Counted from the stretch's first letter, positions 1-9,989 are shown. The stretch is DNA of 64,000 nucleotides from Actinomycetota bacterium (GCA_030019255.1 JASEFK010000010.1:23017-87016), one strand, 5' to 3'. A program made the numbers and translations. Notes: a model not told the origin generated them from the letters alone.

Positions 1-2606
1 CTCACGATTTCTCCTTTCTCCTGGGTCTGGAAACGGAAGGTCAGGTTGCAGGGACTATCACCGGGGTTGAGCACGCATATCCACTCTTCGAAACCCGGTC
101 CCGTGTAGCCTTCCGCGAAATACCATGTCCGACTCGGGGCGCTGGCGCCCAAAACGTCATGGCCTCCGCCCCATCTACCGCCATAAAGGAAGTACATGGG
201 CCTTTCGCATACCACCGCGGGGCTGGATGAAGAAACCACGGCGGAAACTTCCTTCCCGCCCCCCACCTCCTCGTTAACGTTCACAGTCGACCTGCTCTTC
301 GCGGGTAATAGATAGGTCTTGACCAACGATGGTCCTTGGGAAAAGTGATAATCTATCTCCACCTCCAGGTCAGCGTCCCCGGTGTTTCCCAAGCAGATGT
401 ACTCCTGGAATCCCTCGCCGGTGTACCCCTCTGCAAAGTACCACTTGTAGATTTTTTCCTCTCCCTCTCCGGCGACGTACATGATGGAGTCGCTGACCAT
501 CTCCGACTCGTGCCCCGGAACGGTGAAGTCGCGAAACTTCACGAAGACCCGTCGCGGCCCGTCTGGGCCTTCCAGGAGCTTCCATTCCCTTTTTGTCCTG
601 AAAGGCTCCCACACCCCATCCCGGAAATCAGGATAGTTGGAGATCATCATGTCTCTCACCCCCGATTCCGGGTCATCGGCGCCGAGGGTCAGGGAAACCT
701 CCAGGGACGAGGTGCGCTCGGCCCCCTCCTCTATCCGGACCCACCCACTGGGCGGAGTTGTATCCGCCGCCGGTTCAAGGGTGATCCGTGCGGTGGTGGA
801 GGGAAGCGCCTGAAAACGGACGTAGTAGTTCACCCATGAGGCATTTTCGGGGGGTTGGGACATGTACCAGCTGTCGGCACCGCTCACGCGATAGTAAGAG
901 TTCTCGCCCGGGACGGGCATGTGAAATTCGACGTACGCACTGGTAAAGGCCTTCTGCAGGTGATTGGAGACCATGCACTGCACGGTAGTCTCCTTTTTCC
1001 CCCAATCCTCGCCGTTGGAAAAGACACAACTGATGGCGGGATCATAGAGGTTGTCCAAGTTGGTGGTTCCTCCTACGTTGACCCCATCGTAATAGGGGTA
1101 GGACCACTTCGGCAACAGGTAATTATAGGAGACAATGGCGTTGTTCTGGATCTCCACCAGCCGGTAACCTGGATAGTCCTCGCTTTCCCCGCTGATAGGT
1201 TGAAGGCAGGTGGTATTGGCATAAATGGTCGCCCCACCGCCCTCGCTCCAATCCATGGTGACGACGCGATCGTGGTGCTCGTGACCCGAGAGATACATAT
1301 GCACCCGGTAATCCGCGGCCAGCTGGAGCAAGGCCCTCCTCCCCTCTCCCCTACCGCCCGTCTCGTAAATGAACAAGTTCTCGTCCTTCCAGGCCTCGAT
1401 GGTAGCCGGGTCGTGATGGCTGCACATAAAGCGGAGGCGTGCATTCTGATGGGCGGCCAAGTCATCCCTTATCCATCCCAATTGATTCCCATAATTTGCC
1501 GGAGGAGGAGCGGAGCTGTCGTCAAATTTGTCCCCTCCGGAAAGCGCTTGACCCTGCCACTTTCCGGGTTCCAACACGGGTACGATGGAGTACCACCATT
1601 GTTTGTACAAGGTACGATCCGCCTGGGCCCAGTCCATGGTGTTGATCATGGTGAAATGGGAGTCGCCGTAGTCGAAGGAGTAAAAGAGGGGCCCGTAATT
1701 GCGCACCCACCAATTATAACCGTCGTCAACCGTGTCATAATAGCCGTCGTGGTTTCCGATGATCATGAAGGTTGGAACTTCCAGGCGGAGAAATTCCTCG
1801 TATGCCCAGTTGTATTCGTACTCGTATTCCGTATCCCCGCTTCGCTCCGGCGGGGGAGGAGGAGGCCAATCCTCGGGCATGTACCTCTGTCCATACACGG
1901 TGTCTCCCGTGATGACAACGAAATCGGGATGGATGAGGTTTATTTGGTCTATGGCCTTCTTGAGATACACAGCGTTTCTTATCTCGCGATCGTGGGAGGA
2001 GGAGGTGGGATATTCGATATCGAAGACGTGCACGTCCGTAATCTGGATGAAGGAATAACTATCCTTAAGCTCCTCCACCACGCTCACCGCATGGGGCTGG
2101 AAATCAGTGATGGTCTGCTGATCAGCCCGCACGGAAACATGGAGGTCATAAAGGTCCGAGGGGACGGAGCAGGGAACCTCGACCGTCACCTTGTAAACCT
2201 CGTACACCCTTCGCCCGGAACCTTGTGGCCAGCGATCGCTGGTTCCGTAGGTTACCCCCAGGACGGGGAGATCCGCGGTGAATGGAGTGAAATCGTTACA
2301 GGCTCTCAGGGTAGCTTTCCAGTCTCCGATGCTCGCCGGCAAAGATTTCGTGGGGTCGTCCATGCGAAAATCGAACTCCAAGGTAAAGGTGCCACCTCGG
2401 GGCACGATCTGCGGAAATCCCAGGGTGGGGTAAACAAGGCGCGTGATATGAGAGGTGACTTCCGCCTTCGCCTCCTCCATGTGAAATGGAAGGAGCGGGG
2501 AGGGGAACCCGGCGAAAAACAAGATGAAGACGAGGAGCAACGTGGTCATGAGAAAAGTTTTCTTCGCCGTGAGGAAAAGGTGGATGCGGGGAGTTTTTGC
2601 CTCCAT
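1..2606 (-). CDS. Secreted calcineurin-like metallophosphoesterase with AEGYTG repeats, partial
   Basis: The minus-strand frame is open from an ATG at 2606 to the left edge, so the C-terminus lies outside the window (at least 868 residues). A hydrophobic N-terminal segment (about residues 17-38) looks like a signal peptide or anchor. The dimetal phosphoesterase motifs appear in order: TDVH (about 190), TGD (about 233), GNHD (about 283), SHHD (about 395) and GHEHH (about 439). After the catalytic domain comes a stretch of Ig/Fn3-like character. Two copies of a module containing YFAEGYTG (about 723 and 830) follow; the second runs off the window. Such modules recur in large surface proteins of deep-branching actinobacteria. 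The substrate cannot be told; an extracellular phosphoesterase is the safe call. A large plus-strand ORF over the same DNA is a shadow. Confidence 0.85.
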   Translation of the reverse strand, partial: MEAKTPRIHLFLTAKKTFLMTTLLLVFILFFAGFPSPLLPFHMEEAKAEVTSHITRLVYPTLGFPQIVPRGGTFTLEFDFRMDDPTKSLPASIGDWKATLRACNDFTPFTADLPVLGVTYGTSDRWPQGSGRRVYEVYKVTVEVPCSVPSDLYDLHVSVRADQQTITDFQPHAVSVVEELKDSYSFIQITDVHVFDIEYPTSSSHDREIRNAVYLKKAIDQINLIHPDFVVITGDTVYGQRYMPEDWPPPPPPERSGDTEYEYEYNWAYEEFLRLEVPTFMIIGNHDGYYDTVDDGYNWWVRNYGPLFYSFDYGDSHFTMINTMDWAQADRTLYKQWWYSIVPVLEPGKWQGQALSGGDKFDDSSAPPPANYGNQLGWIRDDLAAHQNARLRFMCSHHDPATIEAWKDENLFIYETGGRGEGRRALLQLAADYRVHMYLSGHEHHDRVVTMDWSEGGGATIYANTTCLQPISGESEDYPGYRLVEIQNNAIVSYNYLLPKWSYPYYDGVNVGGTTNLDNLYDPAISCVFSNGEDWGKKETTVQCMVSNHLQKAFTSAYVEFHMPVPGENSYYRVSGADSWYMSQPPENASWVNYYVRFQALPSTTARITLEPAADTTPPSGWVRIEEGAERTSSLEVSLTLGADDPESGVRDMMISNYPDFRDGVWEPFRTKREWKLLEGPDGPRRVFVKFRDFTVPGHESEMVSDSIMYVAGEGEEKIYKWYFAEGYTGEGFQEYICLGNTGDADLEVEIDYHFSQGPSLVKTYLLPAKSRSTVNVNEEVGGGKEVSAVVSSSSPAVVCERPMYFLYGGRWGGGHDVLGASAPSRTWYFAEGYTGPGFEEWICVLNPGDSPCNLTFRFQTQEKGEIV

Positions 2607-3048
2607 GGTTGTGACCTCCCTACCGTCCTCTGCAGCACTTTGTCCAGCGATTTTCGCCTCCACAATAAATTTTATGGACGGGCTACAACTCTTGTAAAGG
2701 AGGCCAAGCTAAAGTATATCAGCGCATGCCCGGAACCAGCATACTGGGCTTCCGAGGGTTCGATACATGTAAAGGGAGACAAGCTGAGGTATAAGTTTGC
2801 CTCACCTCCAACTCGCCTTGTTAGTAGGTGTGACTCATGTAAAGGGATTTACGATACAGCCCCTATACTGCTAAGATTTAAGCTCTTAACGTCTCCTATG
2901 ACGGCCTTTGAAAATTGTACATATTGTACATATCCGGGAAGGGAAAACCATTTCAGATACGCAACCAGGAGATGCAATCCACAGTCCGGACCATCCAAGA
3001 GGCCTTTCGGCCATCGCATTAAGGTAAACGGGCGTTGATCCGCAAAGG
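2607..3048. other. AT-rich intergenic stretch, no gene seen
   Basis: No convincing coding frame is visible. The DNA is AT-richer than the genes to the left and contains a perfect 9-bp tandem duplication ATTGTACAT/ATTGTACAT (2914-2931), whose TGTACA cores are themselves palindromic, and two separate copies of CATGTAAAGGGA (about 2766 and 2834). These may be regulator sites or remnants. This is the left approach to the CRISPR-Cas block. Confidence 0.5.
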
Positions 3049-3150
3049 TTGGGCTTTGCTGGTCGGCGGTTCCGGATGGGACTTTTTGTTTCCGCCGACC
3101 GGCGCAAAACCCAAAGCCCTTTTTCACTCAACTCCGGCCAACCCTGCGAA
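3049..3150. repeat. Hairpin-forming repeat element, left copy
   Basis: A long imperfect inverted repeat: the arm at 3051-3069 (GGGCTTTGC then GGTCGGCGG) pairs with 3092-3112 (CCGCCGACC then GCAAAACCC) around a loop containing TTCCGGATGGGACTTTTT. A second copy lies at 14406-14510, on the other side of the CRISPR-Cas locus in the same orientation. The copies share the stem, loop and trailing ACTCCGGCCAACCC. Family and function are unknown; a MITE-like or structured-RNA repeat is possible. Confidence 0.75.
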
Positions 3151-3228
3151 TTACCATTCGTTCCCTATAACCTCCGGCAAACCCCTTTTCTTTGCACGGC
3201 AGCAGGCTCCACACCCTATGCATCAGCA

Positions 3229-3405
3229 TTATCTTGCAGGGCACGGGCCACGCTCCTTTGCAGATGAAGGAATTAAATTCCCTCACCATGGCTGGGATGG
3301 TAAGATGTCGGCGAGCCACATGAACCCGTTCTACCCCCGCACACCCCATGCCCGTGGATTGGCAGCGATTACCATTATGAAAGGGCGACTGCCATTCCAA
3401 TTTTT
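3229..3405 (-). pseudogene. Remnant of TM2-domain gene and its upstream DNA
   Basis: DNA at about 3229-3330 aligns with 15754-15852, inside the intact TM2-domain gene to the right. The shared peptide core is IPAMVRE(F/Y)NSF, and flanking bases such as CCCTCACCATGG and GTCGGCGAGCCACATGA are preserved. About 3338-3400 then aligns with the DNA upstream of that gene (16168-16230). Roughly 300 bp of the N-terminal coding part are missing between the two blocks. The fragment has lost its start and C-terminal domains and should encode nothing. It lies in the same orientation and order as the right-hand copy. Confidence 0.7.
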
Positions 3406-3536
3406 TCGGCTCTTCGTTAAATGCTTTGGGTAACTCCAACTTAACAAAGGATAACCCTTCTGATAGCGTCAAGGAATTTTTCCTGACTCCATTAATGCAA
3501 TCATTCTGGACTTCGCGATATCGACGATGGTTTCCA

Positions 3537-5857
3537 GCTTCAATGCTTGTTTTCCTGGCTCTATCGATGCAACCTTTTAAGATCCCATCCCTGTTGTAAA
3601 ATTCCTATGCGGCTTCAATGCTTGTTTTCCTGGCTCTATCGATGCAACAAACAATATTTTCATGTCTTAAAGACTAATTTTCCGCAGCTTCAATGCTTGT
3701 TTTCCTGGCTCTATCGATGCAACCGGGGATGCAAGCTAGTCCTGCATCCGCGCGGATGGCTAGCTTCAATGCTTGTTTTCCTGGCTCTATCGATGCAACC
3801 TATCGAATATCCGATCATGGACGTGGCCCATTAGATGCTTCAATGCTTGTTTTCCTGGCTCTATCGATGCAACTCGGCGCCGGGCTCGTTATCGGCAACC
3901 AGGAGATAGCTTCAATGCTTGTTTTCCTGGCTCTATCGATGCAACTGTGTTCGTCCAGCTTCAAGAATCAGGGGCTATAGAAGCTTCAATGCTTGTTTTC
4001 CTGGCTCTATCGATGCAACACGGTTGATTGGCTTGTATTGCCAAAATATGGAGGGCTTCAATGCTTGTTTTCCTGGCTCTATCGATGCAACACCTTGCGC
4101 GGTCGCTCGGTAATTAGTTATGCGCGAGGCTTCAATGCTTGTTTTCCTGGCTCTATCGATGCAACAAGCGCGATCAGGCCAAGCTAGTCTTCGATGCGGC
4201 GCTTCAATGCTTGTTTTCCTGGCTCTATCGATGCAACATGATCCCTGGTCAGCGCACCAAATGGCACAAGAATTAGCTTCAATGCTTGTTTTCCTGGCTC
4301 TATCGATGCAACATCTGTATTTGTGTGTCTTCAAAATGTTTTAGGTGATGCTTCAATGCTTGTTTTCCTGGCTCTATCGATGCAACCATTTGCACTTGCG
4401 TAGTTCCAAGCCCCCTAATAGGCTTCAATGCTTGTTTTCCTGGCTCTATCGATGCAACCTGGAAAATCATGACATCGTGTGTTGCCGAGACCATGCTTCA
4501 ATGCTTGTTTTCCTGGCTCTATCGATGCAACCTTGGGAGAAAGCCAATCCAAATTATGGCATATCCATGCTTCAATGCTTGTTTTCCTGGCTCTATCGAT
4601 GCAACCAACAATGGAAAAAAAGGAATTTTATGAAGAGGCCAAGCTTCAATGCTTGTTTTCCTGGCTCTATCGATGCAACCTGATCAAGGAGATGCGCGAG
4701 GTTCTGGACGCTGCGGAGCTTCAATGCTTGTTTTCCTGGCTCTATCGATGCAACCAGCTTCCGCCGCAGCCAGCCGGGGATCTCGACATAGCTTCAATGC
4801 TTGTTTTCCTGGCTCTATCGATGCAACTTATGTGCCATTGCCGCCATAATATACTCGGATAGCGGCTTCAATGCTTGTTTTCCTGGCTCTATCGATGCAA
4901 CTTTCCCTAGCGACAAGTATGAGTTGTCGGAAAACTGCTTCAATGCTTGTTTTCCTGGCTCTATCGATGCAACCCCAAAATTTGGCTTTTGTAGACCCTT
5001 TCCCAGTACCAGCTTCAATGCTTGTTTTCCTGGCTCTATCGATGCAACATTTCGGATCACCTCCAAGCATCTCAAGGAATTAAGGCTTCAATGCTTGTTT
5101 TCCTGGCTCTATCGATGCAACACGCAACGTGGATCCTCGTGGCACCGAGGAATATCGGCTTCAATGCTTGTTTTCCTGGCTCTATCGATGCAACACGAGA
5201 TAAGGAAAGGGGAGCATAAATGGCAATTTGGATGCTTCAATGCTTGTTTTCCTGGCTCTATCGATGCAACTGGTGCTACCTTCACACAAAAGACTGTTCG
5301 CGCCCATGCTTCAATGCTTGTTTTCCTGGCTCTATCGATGCAACCGGCCTCAAGTTCATTAACTTACATATTCCCACTAAAGCTTCAATGCTTGTTTTCC
5401 TGGCTCTATCGATGCAACACGGGTGTGAGTGCATGATAGCGCCCGGTTAAAGAAGCTTCAATGCTTGTTTTCCTGGCTCTATCGATGCAACGTCCCAGCT
5501 CGAGTTCCGGGACCTGGCGTACTCGATGCTTCAATGCTTGTTTTCCTGGCTCTATCGATGCAACTCACGGGGCACGAGGTGAAGGAACCTATCCCCCTCA
5601 TGCTTCAATGCTTGTTTTCCTGGCTCTATCGATGCAACTTTCTTCCTGGGTTCCCCGCAGACGCAGTAGCTGGGCTTCAATGCTTGTTTTCCTGGCTCTA
5701 TCGATGCAACGCCCCGACTGGTCAGCGGACATGCCAAAGGCACCGAGCTTCAATGCTTGTTTTCCTGGCTCTATCGATGCAACCGGAATATGAATGCACG
5801 GTCTATGAGGGCTCTAATATGCTTCAATGCTTGTTTTCCTGGCTCTATCGATGCAAC
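3537..5857 (-). CRISPR. CRISPR array, 32 repeats of 37 bp, 31 spacers (type I-D)
   Basis: I count 32 copies of a 37-bp repeat. On the plus strand it starts GCTTCAATGCTTG and ends ATCGATGCAAC; the first is 3537-3573 and the last 5821-5857. All copies read as identical. The 31 spacers are 35-39 bp and unique by eye. On the minus strand the repeat begins GTTGCATCG and ends ATTGAAGC, which resembles the 8-nt 5' handle (ATTGAAAC/G type) left by Cas6 in many type I and III crRNAs. Transcription is therefore inferred from right to left, starting at the leader beside cas4. The leader-distal end is at 3537, where the terminal repeat is not degenerate. Long ORFs across the array are artefacts of the repeat. 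Confidence 0.98.
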
Positions 5858-5939
5858 AGCTAAAGAATAGATGAAAAATAAAAGGTTTTTATGGGTTGAA
5901 TATTGTGAAAAATATGGTGTTTCGCATTTTGGAGAAAAT
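5858..5939 (-). promoter_or_regulatory. CRISPR leader
   Basis: An 82-bp, strongly AT-rich segment lies between the cas4 stop and the first repeat in the inferred direction of transcription. Its position, composition and lack of coding potential fit a leader carrying the array promoter and integration signals. No clear IHF site or -10/-35 pair could be assigned. Confidence 0.75.
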
Positions 5940-6545
5940 TTAGGAAGATCCACCATAACCTGCACATATCTTACGATAACAGCAATCCGTGCAACAGCGC
6001 CATGACATGGGCTTTCCCAACACTATTTCTTTTTCAAGGACCAAGTTCATCTCATTAATAATGGATTCCACGTAATTTTTATTTTCAATGCTAACTATGA
6101 CCCTCTGTGTCAAACCGTCTTTAAGATAATGAATGTATCCCATATTCACATCACAACCTATCTCGTCACTTAACATGATCGTATAGCAGGTTAATTGAAT
6201 CAAGTGGTTTTTTCTTGGCTTACCCCTGGGGGTCCATGCGTCTTTCAACTCGAGTGGAGCCGGTCGCATCCCCGGAAAAATCAAATAATCACACTTTCCC
6301 GCCAACATGAGCCTGTTTGACCTGACCAATCTTTGCCTAATGGATATTGCTCCTTTTATCCCTCCTATGCCCCTTTCTGGATGTTTCCTGACTTTTTTCT
6401 CAAAGACTTCTTGTTTTCTGATTCCTTCCTCAGTTTTTATGGTCTTAGCCTGTGGTATTCGGAGTACATACCAATTGAACGTAATCCAAGGACAATAGAT
6501 ATGGTTCAGAACATCCGACACATACCAGTAACCCTCCCTATTCAT
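5940..6545 (-). CDS. cas4: CRISPR adaptation exonuclease Cas4
   Basis: This 201-residue protein matches the Cas4/RecB-like nuclease family. An N-terminal YCP cysteine (about residue 18) and a C-terminal cysteine cluster (CCTDCCYRKIC, about 184-194) can bind an Fe-S cluster. The nuclease core has CDYLIF and the LELK motif ahead of a conserved QL helix (HLIQLTCY). Cas4 trims prespacers and sets PAM choice and orientation together with Cas1-Cas2. It overlaps the end of cas2 by 4 nt, so translation is probably coupled. It is the last cas gene, next to the leader, whereas in many I-D loci cas4 precedes cas1. Confidence 0.93.
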   Translation of the reverse strand: MNREGYWYVSDVLNHIYCPWITFNWYVLRIPQAKTIKTEEGIRKQEVFEKKVRKHPERGIGGIKGAISIRQRLVRSNRLMLAGKCDYLIFPGMRPAPLELKDAWTPRGKPRKNHLIQLTCYTIMLSDEIGCDVNMGYIHYLKDGLTQRVIVSIENKNYVESIINEMNLVLEKEIVLGKPMSWRCCTDCCYRKICAGYGGSS

Positions 6546-6850
6546 GCCAACCTGTACCTCTCCTTACTTTTATCGGGGAACCTTCTTTTATGGCCCAGCA
6601 ACATTTTCCTTATAAAACATGTCTCGCACATGGGAAGTATGTAAATTGCATCATATTCATTTACGTCATAGGTTTCTTTATCTTGAAGAAGGTTGGTCAT
6701 CTCAATCTCCAACATTTCTATACGATTCTGACTAAGGTCGCCCGCGAAACAGCTCTTTTGGACTCTTCTTAAGCCTAAATCCTTTAACTTACGGGCTACC
6801 CGGCTACGAAAACGATTATCACTTATGTCGTAGATGGTTAAGACCTTCAT
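6542..6850 (-). CDS. cas2: CRISPR adaptation protein Cas2
   Basis: The product is 102 residues, normal for Cas2. It has the ferredoxin-like fold start MKVLTIYDIS with the conserved Asp after the first strand, followed by RSRVARKLKDLG and RVQKSCF, the usual Cas2 signature. Cas2 forms the central dimer of the Cas1-Cas2 integrase that inserts spacers at the leader end. The gene begins one base after cas1 ends and overlaps cas4 by 4 nt. Confidence 0.96.
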   Translation of the reverse strand: MKVLTIYDISDNRFRSRVARKLKDLGLRRVQKSCFAGDLSQNRIEMLEIEMTNLLQDKETYDVNEYDAIYILPMCETCFIRKMLLGHKRRFPDKSKERYRLA

Positions 6851-7861
6851 TCAATTCCACCTGTAAACAAATCCGCCTATCTTTTGAGTTTCTCCAAGCA
6901 AGAAGTTGGCAACTTCCCTAATACTTAAAAGGATAATATCCTGCATTTTCACCTTTCTTCCCTTGTAACTGATCTTGGTGTCTAATCTTTCGTATAGTTT
7001 CTCAAGCAACTTCTTTCGTCCTTTGTCGCCTAGATATACGCCTCCCCCATCCTCCAGCCTTAAGAAATCATCATCGTTGAAAGACCTCCTGGTAAAGAGG
7101 GTGGTTACGACTCGGTCTACAATTGGCTGGCGAAAGGGCTCCATCATATCCAGCACTAGAGAAGGTTTGCCAAACCTGTCGGTGTGTAAGAAACCGAGAA
7201 AAGGATCCAGGCCCGCCAATATGCATGCCCTCTCCACTTTCCCGTAAAGAACCCCATATCCATATGAAAGCGCGGCATTCACTGGGTCTCTAGGCGGCCT
7301 CTTCTCACGACCGAAAAAGCCGTATTCCGGAGGGATAATCATGGTTAAAGCCTGGATATATAAACGGGAACAACCACCTTCCAGGGCAAAGATGTCATTT
7401 CTAACGGCATCGATGGAATCAGCTTTCCAATAAGCCGATTTGGCTTTCTTCAATATCTCGTCGCTGATTGCTTGCACTTCCCCGATAGATCGTTCCTTGT
7501 TCAAGGCCTTAAGAAAATACGCCTGGTTCAAACACTTTGCCCTGACCATGGCTCCGGCAACCAATACTCCTCTGCGATCGTAGAGTGCTTCCATCTGCCT
7601 CCTACGAGTCAAGGCCGTACCGCCGAATTTGCAGGGCCATATCCTGGAGATGGGATCCCCGAACCTCGAAACACATACAATATCCACGTTCTTTTCTGCT
7701 GCGAGCGCGATGGCATCCGTGGAAATGTGCGTTCCCACGCTCATGATCACCTGAACCACATCGTCGGCACATATTTCCTCAACCTCTGATCCACGCTTGA
7801 CCAGAAAGCAATTTCCTCGTTTACGCACTGTCGTGCCAAAGGTGTCAATTATGAGGTCCAA
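6851..7861 (-). CDS. cas1: CRISPR integrase Cas1
   Basis: This 336-residue protein has the two-domain Cas1 layout. The N-terminal beta domain includes VGTHISTDAIALAAEKNVDIV. The C-terminal helical domain carries the metal site: E in LEGG (about residue 163), H in FLHTDRFGKP (about 226-235) and acidic residues in LDMMEPFR. Cas1 catalyses the two transesterifications that integrate spacers. The start overlaps the end of cas6 by 13 nt. Confidence 0.97.
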   Translation of the reverse strand: MDLIIDTFGTTVRKRGNCFLVKRGSEVEEICADDVVQVIMSVGTHISTDAIALAAEKNVDIVCVSRFGDPISRIWPCKFGGTALTRRRQMEALYDRRGVLVAGAMVRAKCLNQAYFLKALNKERSIGEVQAISDEILKKAKSAYWKADSIDAVRNDIFALEGGCSRLYIQALTMIIPPEYGFFGREKRPPRDPVNAALSYGYGVLYGKVERACILAGLDPFLGFLHTDRFGKPSLVLDMMEPFRQPIVDRVVTTLFTRRSFNDDDFLRLEDGGGVYLGDKGRKKLLEKLYERLDTKISYKGRKVKMQDIILLSIREVANFLLGETQKIGGFVYRWN

Positions 7862-8538
7862 TTTCCGGTCTCCTTTGCCACCGTGCCAAAGCCGAGGGAA
7901 ACATGCCTCCCAAGGCCAATGAGAGGCGGCAACTCCAGGTTTGCCTCAAAGACACCGTCGAAGCCACGGGCGACGAGATGGTGACCTGGAATTTCGACTT
8001 TGAGGATATCCAGCATCGTTCTTATCCTCACCTGGAAATCAATCATTATTCCCAGTGACTTCGCCATGGATAAAATGTTGCCTATCAATATGCCTCTAAG
8101 GAGCTCCTTCTTTTTAGACCAGCTTTTTTCTTCCCAGTACTTATTTAGATTTTCTTTGTTCAGGGCCAGCCAAGGGGTGAGAAAATAGTACTGTTGTGGC
8201 TCTGACTCACCCAATGAGGAACTGCCCTCCTTAATGGTTATTCTCTGGATTACAGCCGGGCCTAGCCTGACCCCCCCTTCACTCGTATGAATATAGATTT
8301 CTCGAACTTCCTCAACCCCATCTTCTATGCCGAAAATCAGGGGAAGCCCCTCAATGATCTTGTACTGAATCAGGGGATATTGAAAAACCGGTTTGCCCTG
8401 CACGGGATCGTGCTGATGAAGAAGGGGATTGTCGGGAAAAGCGGCATTTACCCAACGCCTGAGAGCGCCCGAGTCAGGGCAGAGCCCTCGAAGGTCCTCG
8501 AGTACTATATAGGCCCAGCGCACGCTATTCATCGCCAC
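7849..8538 (-). CDS. cas6: crRNA-processing endoribonuclease Cas6
   Basis: The product has 229 residues. The C-terminal glycine-rich LGRHVSLGFGTV matches the G-rich loop of Cas6 (hGxxxxxGFGxh), and the N-terminal DPVQGKPVFQYPLIQYK matches the Cas6b-like N-terminal ferredoxin fold. Cas6 cuts within repeats to release crRNAs with the 8-nt 5' handle. H39 and H41 in LLHQHDP are candidate catalytic residues by inference only. It sits between csc1 (14-nt overlap) and cas1 (13-nt overlap), as expected in a type I-D operon. Confidence 0.85.
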   Translation of the reverse strand: MAMNSVRWAYIVLEDLRGLCPDSGALRRWVNAAFPDNPLLHQHDPVQGKPVFQYPLIQYKIIEGLPLIFGIEDGVEEVREIYIHTSEGGVRLGPAVIQRITIKEGSSSLGESEPQQYYFLTPWLALNKENLNKYWEEKSWSKKKELLRGILIGNILSMAKSLGIMIDFQVRIRTMLDILKVEIPGHHLVARGFDGVFEANLELPPLIGLGRHVSLGFGTVAKETGNWTS

Positions 8539-9205
8539 TCAACAAAAAATCTGGCGCGGCAACGTAATATGTGCCCTCGTCGAACCTCACGACCAAGCAG
8601 TCCTCCAAATATGCCTTGACCACCAACGGGTACGGTAAAATAGGAACCAGCACACCTTTTTTCACCTTGGTTACAAGGGGATCCACGGGATGGTCGACAA
8701 CGTGCTTTTCATGCCTCGAAACCACTTCCCCCCTGGTCAGGCCCAAACGAGTGGGTATTCGGAATCTTCCAAGCCTGATGCGAGATGGAAATTCACGCCG
8801 TTTACTACTGATAATGAAACCTTTGAAAACAGTCCCTGGAGGGAGCATGGATACTCTGCTTACTCTAAGGACTTCCCCTCCCTTTCCGGTAATGTACCCA
8901 TAACCCTCACCATCTCCTTTTACCAGGAAAGTTGAAAGCTTGGCGCGAGACATGTTATCTAAACCTGCCGCCGTGGCGTAGAAGCCGGCCTTAGGAATAA
9001 GAGACGATTTATAGGCGGGCACATTCCGGCCGCCATCCGACCTCATCAAGTACGGTTGCTCCTCAGGGATAATGTTCATGACGTAGGCCAAGGCATAATT
9101 CATGGCCGTGGCATGCAGCCACCGTGGAGTAACCGTCCCGGCGACAGCCTCTTGGGCGTAAAACAGGAAATCCTGCAGCTCCACGAAGTAGCGGTAAACC
9201 TCCAT
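8525..9205 (-). CDS. csc1: Type I-D Cascade subunit Csc1 (Cas5 family)
   Basis: The protein of about 226 residues begins MEVYRYFVELQDFLFYAQEA, the Cas5-like start typical of Csc1. The glycine-rich segment GKGGEVLRVSRVSMLPPGTVF follows, then RRREFPS-type and RLGRFRIPTRL segments. Csc1 caps the 5' handle of the crRNA and contacts Cas10d in the type I-D effector. ATG at 9205 lies just after the csc2 stop; a GTG at 9214 would overlap it by 8 nt and is a possible alternative. The end overlaps cas6. Confidence 0.88.
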   Translation of the reverse strand: MEVYRYFVELQDFLFYAQEAVAGTVTPRWLHATAMNYALAYVMNIIPEEQPYLMRSDGGRNVPAYKSSLIPKAGFYATAAGLDNMSRAKLSTFLVKGDGEGYGYITGKGGEVLRVSRVSMLPPGTVFKGFIISSKRREFPSRIRLGRFRIPTRLGLTRGEVVSRHEKHVVDHPVDPLVTKVKKGVLVPILPYPLVVKAYLEDCLVVRFDEGTYYVAAPDFLLSGDE

Positions 9206-9206
9206 T

Positions 9207-9989
9207 TCAATCACCCGAAGCTTTGACGCTTTTCACCAGCTTATCCATCTCAGATTGGAGTTTCTTAAATGATTTCCCTACGTCCGGAAGGTTCAGTTTC
9301 AAGGGTGACACCTTGGAAAGTTCGTCCTCCCGCAAGAGCTCGTACGCTGCGTACTTCTCGCGGTCGAATATTCCTCCGCCCAAAATATCCATTTTGCATC
9401 TACCCCACTCGATGCTGCGTGCTCCGATGCGAGTCAGCCTTTCTATTCCGTCCACCAGGAGTGCCGCCATCTCCGGCGTGGGGTCTTTCAGGGTGATCAC
9501 TCCGATGAACTCGGTATCCGCGGGAACGGTTATCAGGGTCATAAGAGCCTGTCCAGTGGTATGCTTCACTTCCCCAACAGCGTTGGCTGTGTAATTCCAG
9601 GGTTCCACGCCCCTATTCCTGGATATGAAGGTCTCGCCGAGAACCCTGGACATTAGATTGTAGTCCACCTTGGCGGTACTGGTCTCCCCCGTCCCACCGA
9701 AAAGAAGGCACGTGGGACAGGCCATGCAAAGCGATTCCTTCAGGAAACAATCCACCCCGTAGCCGAGGTCGCGTCCCCTCTCGGCAACCAGCCTTCTCAG
9801 CTTGGCCTTTACTTTTCTCCATGGAATGATGAAGCGTTCTCCAAGCGGTTCCTCGTAGGTGAAGGTCAATACCTCCTCCGGCTCGTTGGACCGGATGATT
9901 GCGGGATCCAACAGCTTGATCGAGGTCACCAATTGCAGGTAACGGGCGCGCGGCAGCTTGGAAACGTCGGTGTAGAAGTCAACAGACAT
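9207..9989 (-). CDS. csc2: Type I-D Cascade backbone Csc2 (Cas7 family)
   Basis: About 260 residues. It contains the Csc2 hallmarks: a zinc-binding-like CMACPTCLLFGG (about 104-115), the substrate loop CKM near SIEWGRCKMDILGG, and the RNA-binding Cas7 fold preceded by TGQALMTLITVPADTEFIG. Csc2 polymerises along the crRNA spacer to form the effector backbone. The start at 9989 follows a strong GGAGGAGG, preferred over an upstream ATG at 10022. It overlaps the alternative csc1 start. Confidence 0.9.
   Translation of the reverse strand: MSVDFYTDVSKLPRARYLQLVTSIKLLDPAIIRSNEPEEVLTFTYEEPLGERFIIPWRKVKAKLRRLVAERGRDLGYGVDCFLKESLCMACPTCLLFGGTGETSTAKVDYNLMSRVLGETFISRNRGVEPWNYTANAVGEVKHTTGQALMTLITVPADTEFIGVITLKDPTPEMAALLVDGIERLTRIGARSIEWGRCKMDILGGGIFDREKYAAYELLREDELSKVSPLKLNLPDVGKSFKKLQSEMDKLVKSVKASGD

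Noticed and set aside
855..3038. 727-residue plus-strand ORF
   Set aside because: It lies opposite the metallophosphoesterase, whose catalytic motifs are intact on the minus strand, and runs on into non-coding DNA.
3547..5863. Many ORFs on both strands across 3547-5863 with repeated peptides such as MLVFLALSMQ and ASIEPGKQALK
   Set aside because: They are translations of the 37-bp CRISPR repeat in several frames; they have no ribosome sites and change frame with spacer length.
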